The notes under the pieces: model-generated
Databases searched by the model: none
Told to the model about the DNA's origin: nothing
What the model saw: the letters and a program-made list of their open reading frames with translations, nothing else
Origin: Verrucomicrobiota bacterium
GTDB taxonomy: Bacteria > Verrucomicrobiota > Verrucomicrobiia > Chthoniobacterales > UBA10450
DNA: 57,947 bases
Direction of reading: 5' to 3'
Assembly: GCA_003219005.1 (NCBI GenBank)
Contig: QHPG01000101.1
Location: forward strand, 1 to 57,947
Position numbers and translations under genes: made by a program
Shown: positions 48,204-57,947 of the stretch, piece after piece
How positions within the stretch are numbered: the stretch's first letter is position 1
Layout of the letters: each line of letters opens with the position of its first letter

Positions 48204-48871
48204 TGTTGATCCCCCGATATCTTTTGCGCTGCGGTGGTCAGCAACTCACGAACATCATCGTCGCTGGTCTGCGAGAAATCTTCATAATATTGGCCGACAG
48301 CCTGAAAAAATTCCGGCCTGCTGAGGCAAATTGTTTCGTCGGCTTCTTCCTCGAACTCGCGACAAGTGTCTGGTGGGCCGACCGGCACGGCTACGACAAT
48401 TTTTGCGGCGCCGCTCTGTCGCAGCGCCTTTACTGCGGCCCGCATAGTTGCGCCGGTGGCCAGACCATCATCGATCAAAATTACAACGCGATCGCGCAGT
48501 TCCGGCGCTAGCCGGCCGTCGCGATATTCTTGTTCGCGCCGTGCCAATTCGGCTGTTTCCCTCGTGGTCACCGCTTCGATGGCTTCCTCTGCATGCGGTA
48601 TCGCGCGCATGACGTCCTCATTTAGAACGCGCACTCCGCCCGAGGCGATCGCGCCAGCAGCTAATTCTTCGAAACCGGGGACACCCAGTTTGCGGACGAT
48701 GAAAACGTCGAGTGGAGCGCCTAGGCGTTTTGCGACTTCGTAGGCAACAGGCACGCCGCCGCGAGGCAACCCAAGCACGATCACGTCATCGCGATCGGCA
48801 TATTGGACGAGCTTCTCCGCAAGCAATTTCACCACAGGCAATGTGACTCGGCATATCTTTGATCGCGCCAA
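48200..48871 (-). CDS. phosphoribosyltransferase
   Basis: [43 protein letters not shown]. Confidence 0.93.
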   Translation of the reverse strand: MARSKICRVTLPVVKLLAEKLVQYADRDDVIVLGLPRGGVPVAYEVAKRLGAPLDVFIVRKLGVPGFEELAAGAIASGGVRVLNEDVMRAIPHAEEAIEAVTTRETAELARREQEYRDGRLAPELRDRVVILIDDGLATGATMRAAVKALRQSGAAKIVVAVPVGPPDTCREFEEEADETICLSRPEFFQAVGQYYEDFSQTSDDDVRELLTTAAQKISGDQQ

Positions 48872-48899
48872 CCGCAGCTGCCAATCCTGCCAAGCAGCA

Positions 48900-48989
48900 T
48901 GGCGGAAGGGGTGGGATTCGAACCCACGGTGGGTTTCCCCACGCTCGATTTCGAGTCGAGTGCCTTAAACCGGACTCAGCCACCCTTCC
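48900..48989 (-). tRNA. tRNA-Ser (anticodon CGA), long variable arm, CCA encoded
   Basis: GGAAGGG TG GCTGAG...CTCGA CTCGAAA TCGAG...GTGGGTTCGAATCCCAC CCCTTCC G CCA. Confidence 0.95.
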
Positions 48990-49000
48990 TTCAGTGAAGA

Positions 49001-49110
49001 GAACGCCGAACGCTGAACGTCGAACATCCAATGCCGAAGTATTCGCGAGTGGGCGTGGAATGCAAATTCCACTCTAAAATTGGACGTTCGGCGTTGGGCG
49101 TTGGACGTTT
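49001..49110. repeat. inverted pair of GAACGCCGAACG.../...TTGGACGTTCGGCGTTGGGCGTTGGACGTT repeats around a GTGGAATGCAAATTCCAC hairpin
   Basis: Same family as the miaB-internal copy at 41766-41806. Confidence 0.75.
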
Positions 49111-49312
49111 TTCTCAATCGGCCAGGCGCTGCCTCAGCGTAGCAAAAAATGTTACAATTTTATGCTTGCCATGCCTACGCCAGGGCCTGCATATTGTATG
49201 TCCAACCGGACAGCCACGCTATTACTTGTTGTTGACTGGTATTCACAGGTTTTTAGCACCGCTGTTCACCAGTATTCGCATCTTATTCGAACTTTAACCC
49301 TCCCTCACCGCC

Positions 49313-52300
49313 ATGATTCAACTAAAACCCGGAATTCCGCCCGCTTCACTTAACAGACCGCCTCGATCCGTCACAGGCCGAAAAAACAGGACGACAAAAA
49401 GGAAAAATACCGGCCTGCACTTCAAGCGCGTGTTCAGCGATGCTGCCGTTGCGCCGTTCGATCAAATCGAATGGGAACGGCGCACTGCGGAAATCAATGA
49501 CGACAGTGGCAAAGTCATTTTCAAACAGGAGGACATAGAAGTCCCGAAAAACTGGAGCGCCTTGGCGACCAAGATTGCGGTCTCAAAATATTTCTACGGC
49601 GACATCGCCAACGGCACCGATCCATATAAAGGCGGACGAGAAACTTCCGTGCGGCAATTGATTCATCGGGTCACGCGCACGATCACCGACTGCGGAATTG
49701 CGGATGGCTACTTCGCGGATGAAGAAGCTGCGGAAATTTTTTACGACGAACTGACCTGGCTGTGTTTAAACCAGCACGGCGCATTTAACTCGCCAGTCTG
49801 GTTCAATGTTGGATTGTATCATCAATACGGCATCGGCAAGGACGGAGGTGCCGGGAATTATTTCTACAATCGCGAGACCGGCAAAGCGGAGCGAGCACCG
49901 TCGCAGTACGAATATCCGCAGGGCAGCGCCTGTTTCATCCAAAGCGTGGACGACACGATGGAAGACATCATGCGTCTGGCCATGAGCGAAGCGATGCTCT
50001 TCAAGTATGGCAGCGGCACCGGCACTGATCTTTCTTCGCTAAGATCGACACGAGAAAAATTGAGCGGCGGCGGCAAACCGAGCGGTCCGCTCTCATTCCT
50101 AAAAGTTTACGATCAGGTTGCGAACGTTGTGAAGAGCGGCGGGAAAACAAGGCGCGCGGCCAAGATGAACACGCTCAAAGATTGGCACCCGGACATCGAA
50201 GAGTTCATCGACGCAAAGCAAAAGGAAGAGAAAAAAGCGTGGGCGCTCATCGAGCAAGGTTATGATGGCAGTTACAACGGCGACGCGTACGGCTCGGTGA
50301 TGTATCAAAACGAAAACGTGAGCGTGCGGGTTAGCGACGAATTCATGGAAGCAGCACAGGAGGGGCGCGAATGGTGGACGCGCCGCGTAACCGACGGTCA
50401 GCCATGCGAGAAGAAAAACGCGCGCGCGTTGCTGCGCAAAATCGCCGAAGGCACATGGGTCTGCGGCGATCCTGGGATGCAATTCGATACGACCATTCAC
50501 AAGTGGCACACGTGCAAAGGCACAGACCGGCAAAATTCCACGAACCCGTGCAGCGAATATCTCTTCCTCGACAACACAGCCTGCAATCTCGCGTCGCTGA
50601 ACTTGATGAAGTTCAAGACCGCCGAGGGCCATTTTGATGTCGAGCGATTCAAAGCGGCTGTGCGCATTTTCATCACCGCGCAGGAGATCATCGTCGATAA
50701 CGCAAGCTACCCGATCAAAGACATCGCGGAGAACTCGCATATTTTCCGCACGCTGGGGCTTGGTTATGCGAATCTCGGCTCGCTCGTCATGAGTTACGGC
50801 TACGGTTACGACAGCGTGGAAGGCCGGGCGCTGTGTGGCGCCGTCACCGGCATCATGACCGGGGAAGCTTACGAGCAAAGCGCGCGCATGGCGCAGGCGC
50901 TGGGACCGTTCCCCGGCTATCACGACGCGCACGCCAGCGGCTTCCCGAAGCCGGTCGCAAAGGACAATGTCGCGTCGATGTTGGAGGTGATCGAGCTGCA
51001 TCGCTGTGCAGTGCGCGAAATTTCGGATGCGAAAGAGTTCGCGCACTTGAAAGAGGAAGCCGCGAAAGTTTGGGACAGTGCGGCCGAGCTCGGAAAGCGC
51101 CACGGTTATCGCAACGCACAAGTCACCGTGCTGGCGCCGACGGGCACGATCAGTTTCCTGATGGATTGCGACACCACGGGAATCGAACCGGACATCGCGC
51201 TGGTGAAATACAAGCTGCTCGCGGGCGGCGGCATGCTCAAAATTGTCAACCAGACTATTAAGCTCGCTCTCGAAAAACTGAGTTACAATGCCGAGGAGAT
51301 CGAACGCATCATCGCGCATATCGACGCGTTCGACACGATTGAAGACGTTACCGACACGGACGGATCCGAGATCTCATCCGGTTTGAGACCTGAGCACTTG
51401 TCGATCTTTGATTGCGCGTTCAAGCCATTCAAAGGCGAACGCAGTCTCAATTACATGGCGCACCTGAAAATGATGGCGGCCGCGCAGCCGTTCCTGAGTG
51501 GCGCGATTTCGAAGACCGTCAACATGCCGGAAGCAGCCACCGTGGACGACATCATGAGCACCTACATCGAAGGTTGGCGGCTGGGGTTGAAATCGATCGC
51601 GATTTATCGCGATGGCTCGAAGCGCTCCGCGCCGCTAAACACACGTAAAACAAAAGACATGGGCGCAACTGTAGCCGGCATCGGGGATGCCGGCTCGGAT
51701 ACGAACGCGTTGCAAAAGCGCATTCTTGAACTGGAAGAAGAACTGGCCACGCTGCGCAGCCGGCTCAATCAACCGGTTCGGCATCGCATGCCAGACACAC
51801 GCAATTCCATGACCCATCGGTTCGAGATTGCTGGTCACGAGGGTTACATCACCGTCGGTCTGTATGAAGACGAACAGCCCGGTGAGCTTTTCATTACCAT
51901 GTCGAAGGAAGGCAGCACCATCGGCGGTTTGATGGACACAGTTGGCACGCTCACCTCAATCGCGTTGCAGTACGGCGTACCGCTGGAGAGTCTGGTGAAG
52001 AAATTCGCGTATCAGAGATTCGAGCCGAGCGGGTTCACAAAAAATCCCGACATTCGTCACGCGACGAGCATTACCGATTACGTGTTTCGCTGGCTCGCGT
52101 GCCAATTCATCAAAGGCTACAAGGAAGCAACGTCGCCAAACCGAAGTCAGCCGGACTTGCCGCTCAAGGAAATTCCCGAGATCGAGAAGAAAGCTCTGAA
52201 CCGGCCAGTCACTGATTTAGCGCGCACTGGCGACAAACAAGTGATCGACGTGATCACGAACAAGTCGTCCAATCCTGCAAATGGCGGAAGCGTGGAAGGA

Positions 52301-52459
52301 AATGGCAACGGCACCAGCAACTCGCCGGACCGCGTAGCGGTCGCGCTTGGCAGCGTCTTCATGGGCATCATCTGTTCGGTGTGCGGCAGTGACAAAGTCA
52401 TCCGCGCCGGCGCCTGCGGCGTCTGCATCGAATGCGGCACGAGCCAGGGCTGTAGCTGA
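49313..52459 (+). CDS. nrdJ: adenosylcobalamin-dependent (class II) ribonucleoside-diphosphate reductase
   Basis: NQHGAFNSPVWFNVG; NPCSEYLFLDNTACNLASLNL; C-terminal CSVCGSDKVIRAGACGVCIECGTSQGCS. Confidence 0.95.
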   Translation: MIQLKPGIPPASLNRPPRSVTGRKNRTTKRKNTGLHFKRVFSDAAVAPFDQIEWERRTAEINDDSGKVIFKQEDIEVPKNWSALATKIAVSKYFYGDIANGTDPYKGGRETSVRQLIHRVTRTITDCGIADGYFADEEAAEIFYDELTWLCLNQHGAFNSPVWFNVGLYHQYGIGKDGGAGNYFYNRETGKAERAPSQYEYPQGSACFIQSVDDTMEDIMRLAMSEAMLFKYGSGTGTDLSSLRSTREKLSGGGKPSGPLSFLKVYDQVANVVKSGGKTRRAAKMNTLKDWHPDIEEFIDAKQKEEKKAWALIEQGYDGSYNGDAYGSVMYQNENVSVRVSDEFMEAAQEGREWWTRRVTDGQPCEKKNARALLRKIAEGTWVCGDPGMQFDTTIHKWHTCKGTDRQNSTNPCSEYLFLDNTACNLASLNLMKFKTAEGHFDVERFKAAVRIFITAQEIIVDNASYPIKDIAENSHIFRTLGLGYANLGSLVMSYGYGYDSVEGRALCGAVTGIMTGEAYEQSARMAQALGPFPGYHDAHASGFPKPVAKDNVASMLEVIELHRCAVREISDAKEFAHLKEEAAKVWDSAAELGKRHGYRNAQVTVLAPTGTISFLMDCDTTGIEPDIALVKYKLLAGGGMLKIVNQTIKLALEKLSYNAEEIERIIAHIDAFDTIEDVTDTDGSEISSGLRPEHLSIFDCAFKPFKGERSLNYMAHLKMMAAAQPFLSGAISKTVNMPEAATVDDIMSTYIEGWRLGLKSIAIYRDGSKRSAPLNTRKTKDMGATVAGIGDAGSDTNALQKRILELEEELATLRSRLNQPVRHRMPDTRNSMTHRFEIAGHEGYITVGLYEDEQPGELFITMSKEGSTIGGLMDTVGTLTSIALQYGVPLESLVKKFAYQRFEPSGFTKNPDIRHATSITDYVFRWLACQFIKGYKEATSPNRSQPDLPLKEIPEIEKKALNRPVTDLARTGDKQVIDVITNKSSNPANGGSVEGNGNGTSNSPDRVAVALGSVFMGIICSVCGSDKVIRAGACGVCIECGTSQGCS
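51674..51694. repeat. palindrome GCCGGCATC-GGG-GATGCCGGC in nrdJ linker
   Basis: 9-bp perfect stem within CTGTAGCCGGC..., translated VAGIGDAG. Confidence 0.6.
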
Positions 52460-52594
52460 GCTGCGCGAATCACGCAGATCTAGGCGAAACAAGCACTACA
52501 GCCGATCGGCTGTATAATCGGACTGACATGCGTTTGATTGGACACGCGGTCGCACATGGTTACACTGCGCCCGCCGACTTTGGCTACGAACTAA

Positions 52595-54376
52595 ATGAAC
52601 AAATTCGACGCGCAGAGACAGAAAGAAATTCAGCAGGCTGAGGAACTGCTTTTTGCCGGGCCGCAGGCGCTGGGTTTCGCCAAAGGGCTTTTCCAAGGCC
52701 ACTTCGTCTCCGATTGGGTGATGCCGTATCCGCGTATCCCCGCCGCGCAACAGATCGAGCTGGACGAAACGCTCAGCGAACTTCGCCAATTTCTCGATGA
52801 ACATCTCGATGCGGCCGAGATCGATCGGCAGGCAGACATTCCACGCGAGGTGATTGATGGCCTTGGCCGCGTCGGCGTGCTCGGTATGACGGCGCCGAAG
52901 GAATATGGCGGACGCGGTTTCTCGCAAATGGCGAACTGCAAGGTGCTGGAAGAAATCGGCCGCCGTTGCGCATCGACATCGGTCTTCGTCAACGCGCATC
53001 ACTCCATCGGGATTCGCGCGTTGCTTTTGTTTGGCACGGACGAGCAAAACCAGCAATGGCTACCAAAACTCGTGAATGGTGAGCAACTGGGCGCATTCGC
53101 GCTCACTGAGAAAGAAGCCGGATCCGATGCGGCAAATGTGCAGATGCAGGCGCGGCCCACCGAGGACGGAGCGCACTTCATTTTGAACGGCGAAAAACGT
53201 TACATCACCAACGCCGCAATCGCGCATGAGCTCACCGTGATGGCGCGCACGCCTGTGCCTGGTTCAGACAAGACCGCGATCACGGCATTTCTCGTCACGC
53301 CCGACATGCCCGGATTCGAAATTCTCGAAGGGCGCATGCCGAAGATGGGGATTCGAGGAACCGCCACGGGTCGGTTCGCGTTGCGCGACGTCAAAGTGCC
53401 CAAGGAAAATATCCTAGGCCAGATGGGCAAGGGATTGAAGGTGGCGCTGACGGTGCTCGATTTCGGGCGGACAACTTTCGGCGCCTGTTGCACCGGCGCA
53501 GCCAAAACCTGTTTGGAACTCGCGGTCCAGCACGCGAACACGCGCAAACAATTCAACAAAACGCTGGGCAATTTCGAGCTGGTGAAAAAGAAAATCGCGC
53601 GCATCGCGGCGGATGCTTACGCGATGGAAGCGATGACCACAGTTACCGGATCGTTCATTGACCGCGGTCTGGAAGATTACATGCTCGAGACGGCGATGCT
53701 GAAGGTGTTCACCACCGAGCGACTCTGGGAATGTATCAATGACGTGTTCCAGATCCATGGCGGTGCCGCTTACATGGCCGATCTTCCACTGGAGCGAATG
53801 ATGCGCGACGCGCGCATTAACCAGATCGGGGAAGGCGCGAACGAAGTGCTCACTTCGTTCATTGCGCTGGTCGGGATGCGCGGACCCGGCATGGAGTTCA
53901 AAGAAATTTACGACACGATGATGAAACCGTCGCGCGATCGGATGAGCAAAGCGTGGGCCGCTGGCAAGAACCGCCTCGGCGCGACGGTTCGCGTGCCTGA
54001 TGTGCCGGTGCAGAGCGAGCAGTTGCGCACGCATGCACAAAAGCTCGGCCGCTTGATCTGGCGTTTTAACTTCGCCGTCAACCGGGCGTTGATCACTTAT
54101 CGCGAACCGATCCTTGACATGCAGCTTGTTCAGGAACGGATTGCGAATGCAGCGATGGATCTTTTCGCCTCGACGTGTGTTCTCAGCCGCCTGGACAGCG
54201 AAATTCGTTTCGCTCGTCGAAATGGCGATGCGACAGCGCCCGATCACTCCGCTGCCGAACTGTTTTTGCGACAATCATTTCGACGCATTCGCGGTTTCCT
54301 TGGAGCACTGACGGACAACGACGACAAAGCGCTGCTCGCAGCCGCAAAATCCTGCCTCGCTAATCCTCCGAGCTAA
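52595..54376 (+). CDS. acyl-CoA dehydrogenase family protein
   Basis: LGAFALTEKEAGSDAANVQMQARPTEDGAHFILNGEKRYITN; QIHGGAAYMADLPLERMMRDARINQIGEGANEV. Confidence 0.95.
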   Translation: MNKFDAQRQKEIQQAEELLFAGPQALGFAKGLFQGHFVSDWVMPYPRIPAAQQIELDETLSELRQFLDEHLDAAEIDRQADIPREVIDGLGRVGVLGMTAPKEYGGRGFSQMANCKVLEEIGRRCASTSVFVNAHHSIGIRALLLFGTDEQNQQWLPKLVNGEQLGAFALTEKEAGSDAANVQMQARPTEDGAHFILNGEKRYITNAAIAHELTVMARTPVPGSDKTAITAFLVTPDMPGFEILEGRMPKMGIRGTATGRFALRDVKVPKENILGQMGKGLKVALTVLDFGRTTFGACCTGAAKTCLELAVQHANTRKQFNKTLGNFELVKKKIARIAADAYAMEAMTTVTGSFIDRGLEDYMLETAMLKVFTTERLWECINDVFQIHGGAAYMADLPLERMMRDARINQIGEGANEVLTSFIALVGMRGPGMEFKEIYDTMMKPSRDRMSKAWAAGKNRLGATVRVPDVPVQSEQLRTHAQKLGRLIWRFNFAVNRALITYREPILDMQLVQERIANAAMDLFASTCVLSRLDSEIRFARRNGDATAPDHSAAELFLRQSFRRIRGFLGALTDNDDKALLAAAKSCLANPPS

Positions 54377-54442
54377 CTCCGAAAGCTTTCGCGAGTAAAA
54401 TTTGGCCGCTCGCATTTACACCGTCAAATATCCCGAAAGCAC

Positions 54443-54613
54443 ATGAGGTCTGCGCTGCGCGGCATTCGCTCAGGAAAATTTGCACGCGCATTTATTCGGG
54501 AGATGGAAACCGGTGCGCGGTCGCGCGCATCTGCGCATCTGCTACGCAAAGCTGAAGCGCACCCGATTGAAAAAGTGGCGCGCGAACTGCGCGGCCTAAC
54601 GAGGTGGAAATAA
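54443..54613 (+). pseudogene. possible relic of ketol-acid reductoisomerase (IlvC) C-terminus
   Basis: MRSALRGIRSGKFARAFIREMETGARSRASAHLLRKAEAHPIEKVARELRGLTRWK resembles the IlvC tail (...IQSGxFAREW...HPIEKVGxxLRxMMPW). Confidence 0.5.
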
Positions 54614-54711
54614 AAACAAAACGCGGTTGCCGCTGCCGTGTCGAGCAGCGTGCCGCTCGCCGAACTCCGGTTTTTGGCGAAGTTGCTTAGTCTTAGCTCA
54701 GCACGCGATAA

Positions 54712-54987
54712 CTAGTTGCCGAGCGCAGCAGTTGCGGTCACTTGGCCGCCGCCCTCCGGGGCGCGGCCGATTATCGTTAGCGGGCTGGCCGTGGTCGGAA
54801 CTATGCCGAAGTACCTTACGCATGGTTGCGGAATGCCAGAGGCGATGGTCTTCACATAGCAGATTTTTGCGACCGTTGGTTGGGCAACCACATTCTTGCC
54901 CGGGTCCGTAGCGAACGCCGACCCGCAAAATGCGAGCGCGAGCAGGATGCCTACATATGTTTTCATGCCCTGATTGTGAGGCCGCAT
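54712..54987 (-). CDS. small secreted hypothetical protein
   Basis: MKTYVGILLALAFCGSAFATDPGKN signal peptide. Confidence 0.55.
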   Translation of the reverse strand: MRPHNQGMKTYVGILLALAFCGSAFATDPGKNVVAQPTVAKICYVKTIASGIPQPCVRYFGIVPTTASPLTIIGRAPEGGGQVTATAALGN

Positions 54988-55047
54988 CGAACTTTGCGCA
55001 AGCGAATTCGAAGCGTCTTTAGGACAAAGAAACGGCGCTGTCGGCCA

Positions 55048-55077
55048 CCCGTCTTCGCAAGGCTACGGTGCGACGGG
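55048..55077. repeat. CCCGTCTTCGCAAGGCTACGGTGCGACGGG dispersed repeat
   Basis: CCCGTC/GACGGG stem; core similar to 40841-40860. Confidence 0.7.
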
Positions 55078-55115
55078 AAAGCTTCGGCTGGTGAGTCAGT
55101 TGGCAGCGCAAAGCT

Positions 55116-57575
55116 TCAATCTGCCCAAAGAAAATGTTCCAGGCGCAGATGATTCAGCCGGGCCTTGGCTTCATCACTTCGGTTGCCACCCGCCGCTGCC
55201 AAGCGCTCGTAAATCGCAGCCGCGGACTCCCATTTCGAATCTTCCTCCAGCAGCCGCGCGGCATTAAATCCGGCCTTGTAGTACCAAAAGAGTTCACGTT
55301 GTTCGTATGGGCGTCCCGCAACTGCGGGATCTTCCAGAATTTTGTAAAAGGTCTCGAGTGCGCCGGCTCGGTCGTTTTTCTTTTCAAGACAGAGCGCCTT
55401 TTTGAATAGTGCCTGATTGCGCCAGTGGCTGGGCTCGTTCTTGTCCGATGCCAGTTGATCATAAATTTCGATGGCCTGCTGGTAATTTTCGCTCCCTCCT
55501 ATCTCAAAAAAAATGTCGCCCTTGCCGCAAAGCGCTTCCCGTTTTTCAGACTGCGGAGCGTCGCTTTTCAGCACTTCATCGTACAACGGGATAGCGTCTT
55601 TGGTCTTGCCAAGCTTGCGCTCGATAAGGGCTTGTTCATTGCGCGCGGACCACCGCATCGCACCGTTTTTCTGTACGACCTGATCGAAGAGAACAATCGC
55701 CTGATCCAATGAATGCTCGCCCATGCTCGACATCGCCGATTCTGCCGCAAAAAAAAGCGCTTTTTCTGCGAGAGCGTCATCCGGATTTTGTTGCGCGATA
55801 ATTTCAAACTGCGTCTGCGCGTTTGCGAAATCCTGACGCCGATAATAAAGCTCCGCTAATTTCATTCGAACTTCCGGAGCGAAGGGCGAGAGTCCATGTT
55901 GCTCCAGAAATCGCTTTGCAAGCTCAATGACTTTCGTCTCGTTTCCACCTGCTGACTCTTCTACCCAGATGCTGAGATAATCGGCGCGCTCCACGGCTGC
56001 GGCGGTCGGCGCCGATTCTGCCGCATGAGCCAGATTTTTGCGCGCTTCATCCACGCGCGGCGGCGATGAGTGAAAGGCCAGCTCGGCCAGGACGACCCAT
56101 GCTTCAGACACGCGCGGATTCTTGGGAAAATCGCGAATGAACTGCTGCAACGATGCCTCCGCTTTTTTGTCGCCTTTCGCGGCCTGCATCAGACCTTCCT
56201 CCAATCGCAAATTGGCACGAATCTCTTTGTCGCCTCCCTGCTGCTCCAGCTCGGTGTAGTCAACCAGGAAACGGGCGTGGTTGCCAAGTTGCAACCAGCC
56301 GCTGGAGGCGTTCAAGAGCGCAGCCTTCGCCCAGGGCGAATTGGAATGCGCGATTTGTTCAAAAGCCGCTGTCGCGGTATCAAATCGCTTCGCCAGGTAG
56401 TGCGCTTGCGCGGACAAAAAATCGATTCGAGCCACCAAAGCCGGTTCGGGATGCAGCAGACGCGCATCATCCAAGATCGCAATTGCCTCATCGAAATGGC
56501 GGTCTTGCATTTCAAATTGTGCAAACTCAAGGAAAGCACGTGCGATCACCGGGGATTTGATGCTGGTGTGTCGCAGATCGGAAAATAATTGCCGGGCTCG
56601 CTCCCTCCGCCCGGCGCGAATTTCCAGCCGAGCAAGATACCATCGCGCAAACGTTCGCCGCGGCTCTTCCGGCCTGCGCACCCATTTCTCCAGCTCGTTG
56701 CGCGACGGTTTGTGCTCTGTGCGATACAGCTCATCTAATTTTGCAAAGAGAAGAGGCAGATCCGGGTCTGCTGGGTGAAGATCGATAAATTCCTCGACGA
56801 CATCGTCTCCACTTTCCGGAGTTTTTAGTTGCAGCTGCGCTTCGGCTATGCCGAAGAGTGCCGCGATGAGCGTGGCGTGACCGGCTTTCTCCGGCCTTTT
56901 CAGGAGCGCTTGAAACATACCGATTGCTCTTTCTGGTCGCTGCAAAATCAGCTCCAGGCGTCCGCGCAACAGGCGCTGTTCTCTCCGCTCGGCAACCGAT
57001 GTGGGCTTCATTTCTTCCAAGAGACGCTGTGCATCAGGAGCATCGCCAATTTCAATGTATAGTTCTGCCGCTCGTAACTGCGCTCGGATAGCCCATTCTT
57101 TGTTATGGAAGAGAAGGTTAAGCTTTCTCAAAGCTTCTTCTCGCTTTCCTAACGCGCACAGCATCTCTGCCGCCCCAAACGTGGCGGCCACGCGAAACGG
57201 CGAAGCTTCGTCTGCGGCCAATTCCCCATATAGCGGCAGCGCATCGGCCCATCGATTCAGGCCCGCCAAGGCTTGGGCACGCCAGAACTTTGCCCATGGG
57301 AGTTTGCGTACTCGAGCATCTGCCAACAAGACAAGAGTATCTTCCGGCTCTTTTGCAGCCACTTGGGCTTCGGAAAGTTTCTCGGCCACGGCGCGCCATT
57401 CGGCATCGGGCAGATTCCTGTTCAGCAAGGTTTGCAACCGCTCGACAGCCACCTCGGGCACGCCTTCTGAAAGTGGCGCGCTCGCTTGGGCGAGTTCAAC
57501 GGAAATGTCGGCGCGCGCGAATGACGCGAGTATGCTCATGAGACCTATGAGACCTATGTGTCTTATGAGAGTCAT
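55116..57575 (-). CDS. secreted TPR-repeat protein
   Basis: Signal-like N-terminus; many TPR units over 819 aa. Confidence 0.85.
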   Translation of the reverse strand: MTLIRHIGLIGLMSILASFARADISVELAQASAPLSEGVPEVAVERLQTLLNRNLPDAEWRAVAEKLSEAQVAAKEPEDTLVLLADARVRKLPWAKFWRAQALAGLNRWADALPLYGELAADEASPFRVAATFGAAEMLCALGKREEALRKLNLLFHNKEWAIRAQLRAAELYIEIGDAPDAQRLLEEMKPTSVAERREQRLLRGRLELILQRPERAIGMFQALLKRPEKAGHATLIAALFGIAEAQLQLKTPESGDDVVEEFIDLHPADPDLPLLFAKLDELYRTEHKPSRNELEKWVRRPEEPRRTFARWYLARLEIRAGRRERARQLFSDLRHTSIKSPVIARAFLEFAQFEMQDRHFDEAIAILDDARLLHPEPALVARIDFLSAQAHYLAKRFDTATAAFEQIAHSNSPWAKAALLNASSGWLQLGNHARFLVDYTELEQQGGDKEIRANLRLEEGLMQAAKGDKKAEASLQQFIRDFPKNPRVSEAWVVLAELAFHSSPPRVDEARKNLAHAAESAPTAAAVERADYLSIWVEESAGGNETKVIELAKRFLEQHGLSPFAPEVRMKLAELYYRRQDFANAQTQFEIIAQQNPDDALAEKALFFAAESAMSSMGEHSLDQAIVLFDQVVQKNGAMRWSARNEQALIERKLGKTKDAIPLYDEVLKSDAPQSEKREALCGKGDIFFEIGGSENYQQAIEIYDQLASDKNEPSHWRNQALFKKALCLEKKNDRAGALETFYKILEDPAVAGRPYEQRELFWYYKAGFNAARLLEEDSKWESAAAIYERLAAAGGNRSDEAKARLNHLRLEHFLWAD

Positions 57576-57947
57576 GTTTTCTCCAGGACCCGCCGCAGGT
57601 ATTTGCCGGTATGACTCTGCGAGACATCGGCAATTTCTTCCGGCGAACCTGCTCCTACTACCTCGCCGCCACCTTCGCCACCTTCAGGTCCCAGATCGAT
57701 GATCCAGTCGGCGCACTTGATCATCTCCAGATTATGTTCAATCACAATCACTGTATTACCTGCATTGCGCAGCTTCATTAATACTTGCAGCAGTTTCTCA
57801 ATATCTGCGAAATGCAATCCGGTCGTCGGTTCATCGAGAATGTAAAGGGTGCGTCCGGTTGCCTTTTTCGCAAGCTCGGTCGCCAGTTTCACCCGCTGCG
57901 CTTCTCCGCCCGAAAGCGTTGTTCCGGCCTGGCCAAGCCGCAGATAG
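57572..57947 (-). CDS. uvrA: excinuclease ABC subunit A, C-terminal part (runs off the window)
   Basis: [65 protein letters not shown]; frame open upstream ([19 protein letters not shown]). Confidence 0.96.
   Translation of the reverse strand, partial: YLRLGQAGTTLSGGEAQRVKLATELAKKATGRTLYILDEPTTGLHFADIEKLLQVLMKLRNAGNTVIVIEHNLEMIKCADWIIDLGPEGGEGGGEVVGAGSPEEIADVSQSHTGKYLRRVLEKT

Noticed and set aside
49001-49110. CRISPR-like array near tRNA-Ser
   Set aside because: Repeats are short, degenerate and inverted with no regular spacers; they match dispersed repeats elsewhere.
49110-49313. Cobalamin riboswitch upstream of the B12-dependent nrdJ
   Set aside because: No recognisable B12-box-like segment in the leader; needs an Rfam scan to exclude fully.
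50099-51319. 406-aa minus-strand ORF inside nrdJ
   Set aside because: Antisense shadow ORF; nrdJ on the plus strand is clearly the real gene.
53414-54274. 286-aa minus-strand ORF opposite the acyl-CoA dehydrogenase
   Set aside because: Shadow ORF with no family signature.

Overview
This 58 kb window looks like chromosomal DNA from a Verrucomicrobia-type bacterium (lineage is an inference from gene content and repeat style). It is mostly core and metabolic genes: a polysaccharide/glycosyltransferase cluster (0.6-7 kb); an aa3-type cytochrome oxidase and heme A operon on the minus strand (7-14 kb); dinB; an FAD/Fe-S oxidase; nth; metK-ahcY divergent from an ArsR-methyltransferase fusion (SahR-like); ExbB-ExbD-TonB-ExbD; rdgB, leuS, mscL, galE, miaB and mtnP; a ComA-like protein; an alpha/beta hydrolase, erythromycin-esterase and phosphoribosyltransferase cluster; tRNA-Ser(CGA); class II RNR nrdJ; an acyl-CoA dehydrogenase; a TPR protein; and the 3' end of uvrA. 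I saw no CRISPR array, rRNA, transposase or prophage. The most unusual signal is a dense population of short palindromic dispersed repeats of several families. Several copies lie in frame inside coding sequences (leuS, miaB twice, ctaA, an FAD/Fe-S oxidase, nrdJ) and are translated as extra peptide segments. Other notable items: a 36-aa microORF overlapping both neighbours in the cox operon, a low-affinity iron permease pseudogene with one nonsense and two frameshift lesions, a divergent arginase-fold protein with its metal ligands apparently intact, a probable ilvC C-terminal relic, and the SahR-like regulator beside the SAM-cycle genes. All homology calls come from reading translations without database searches.
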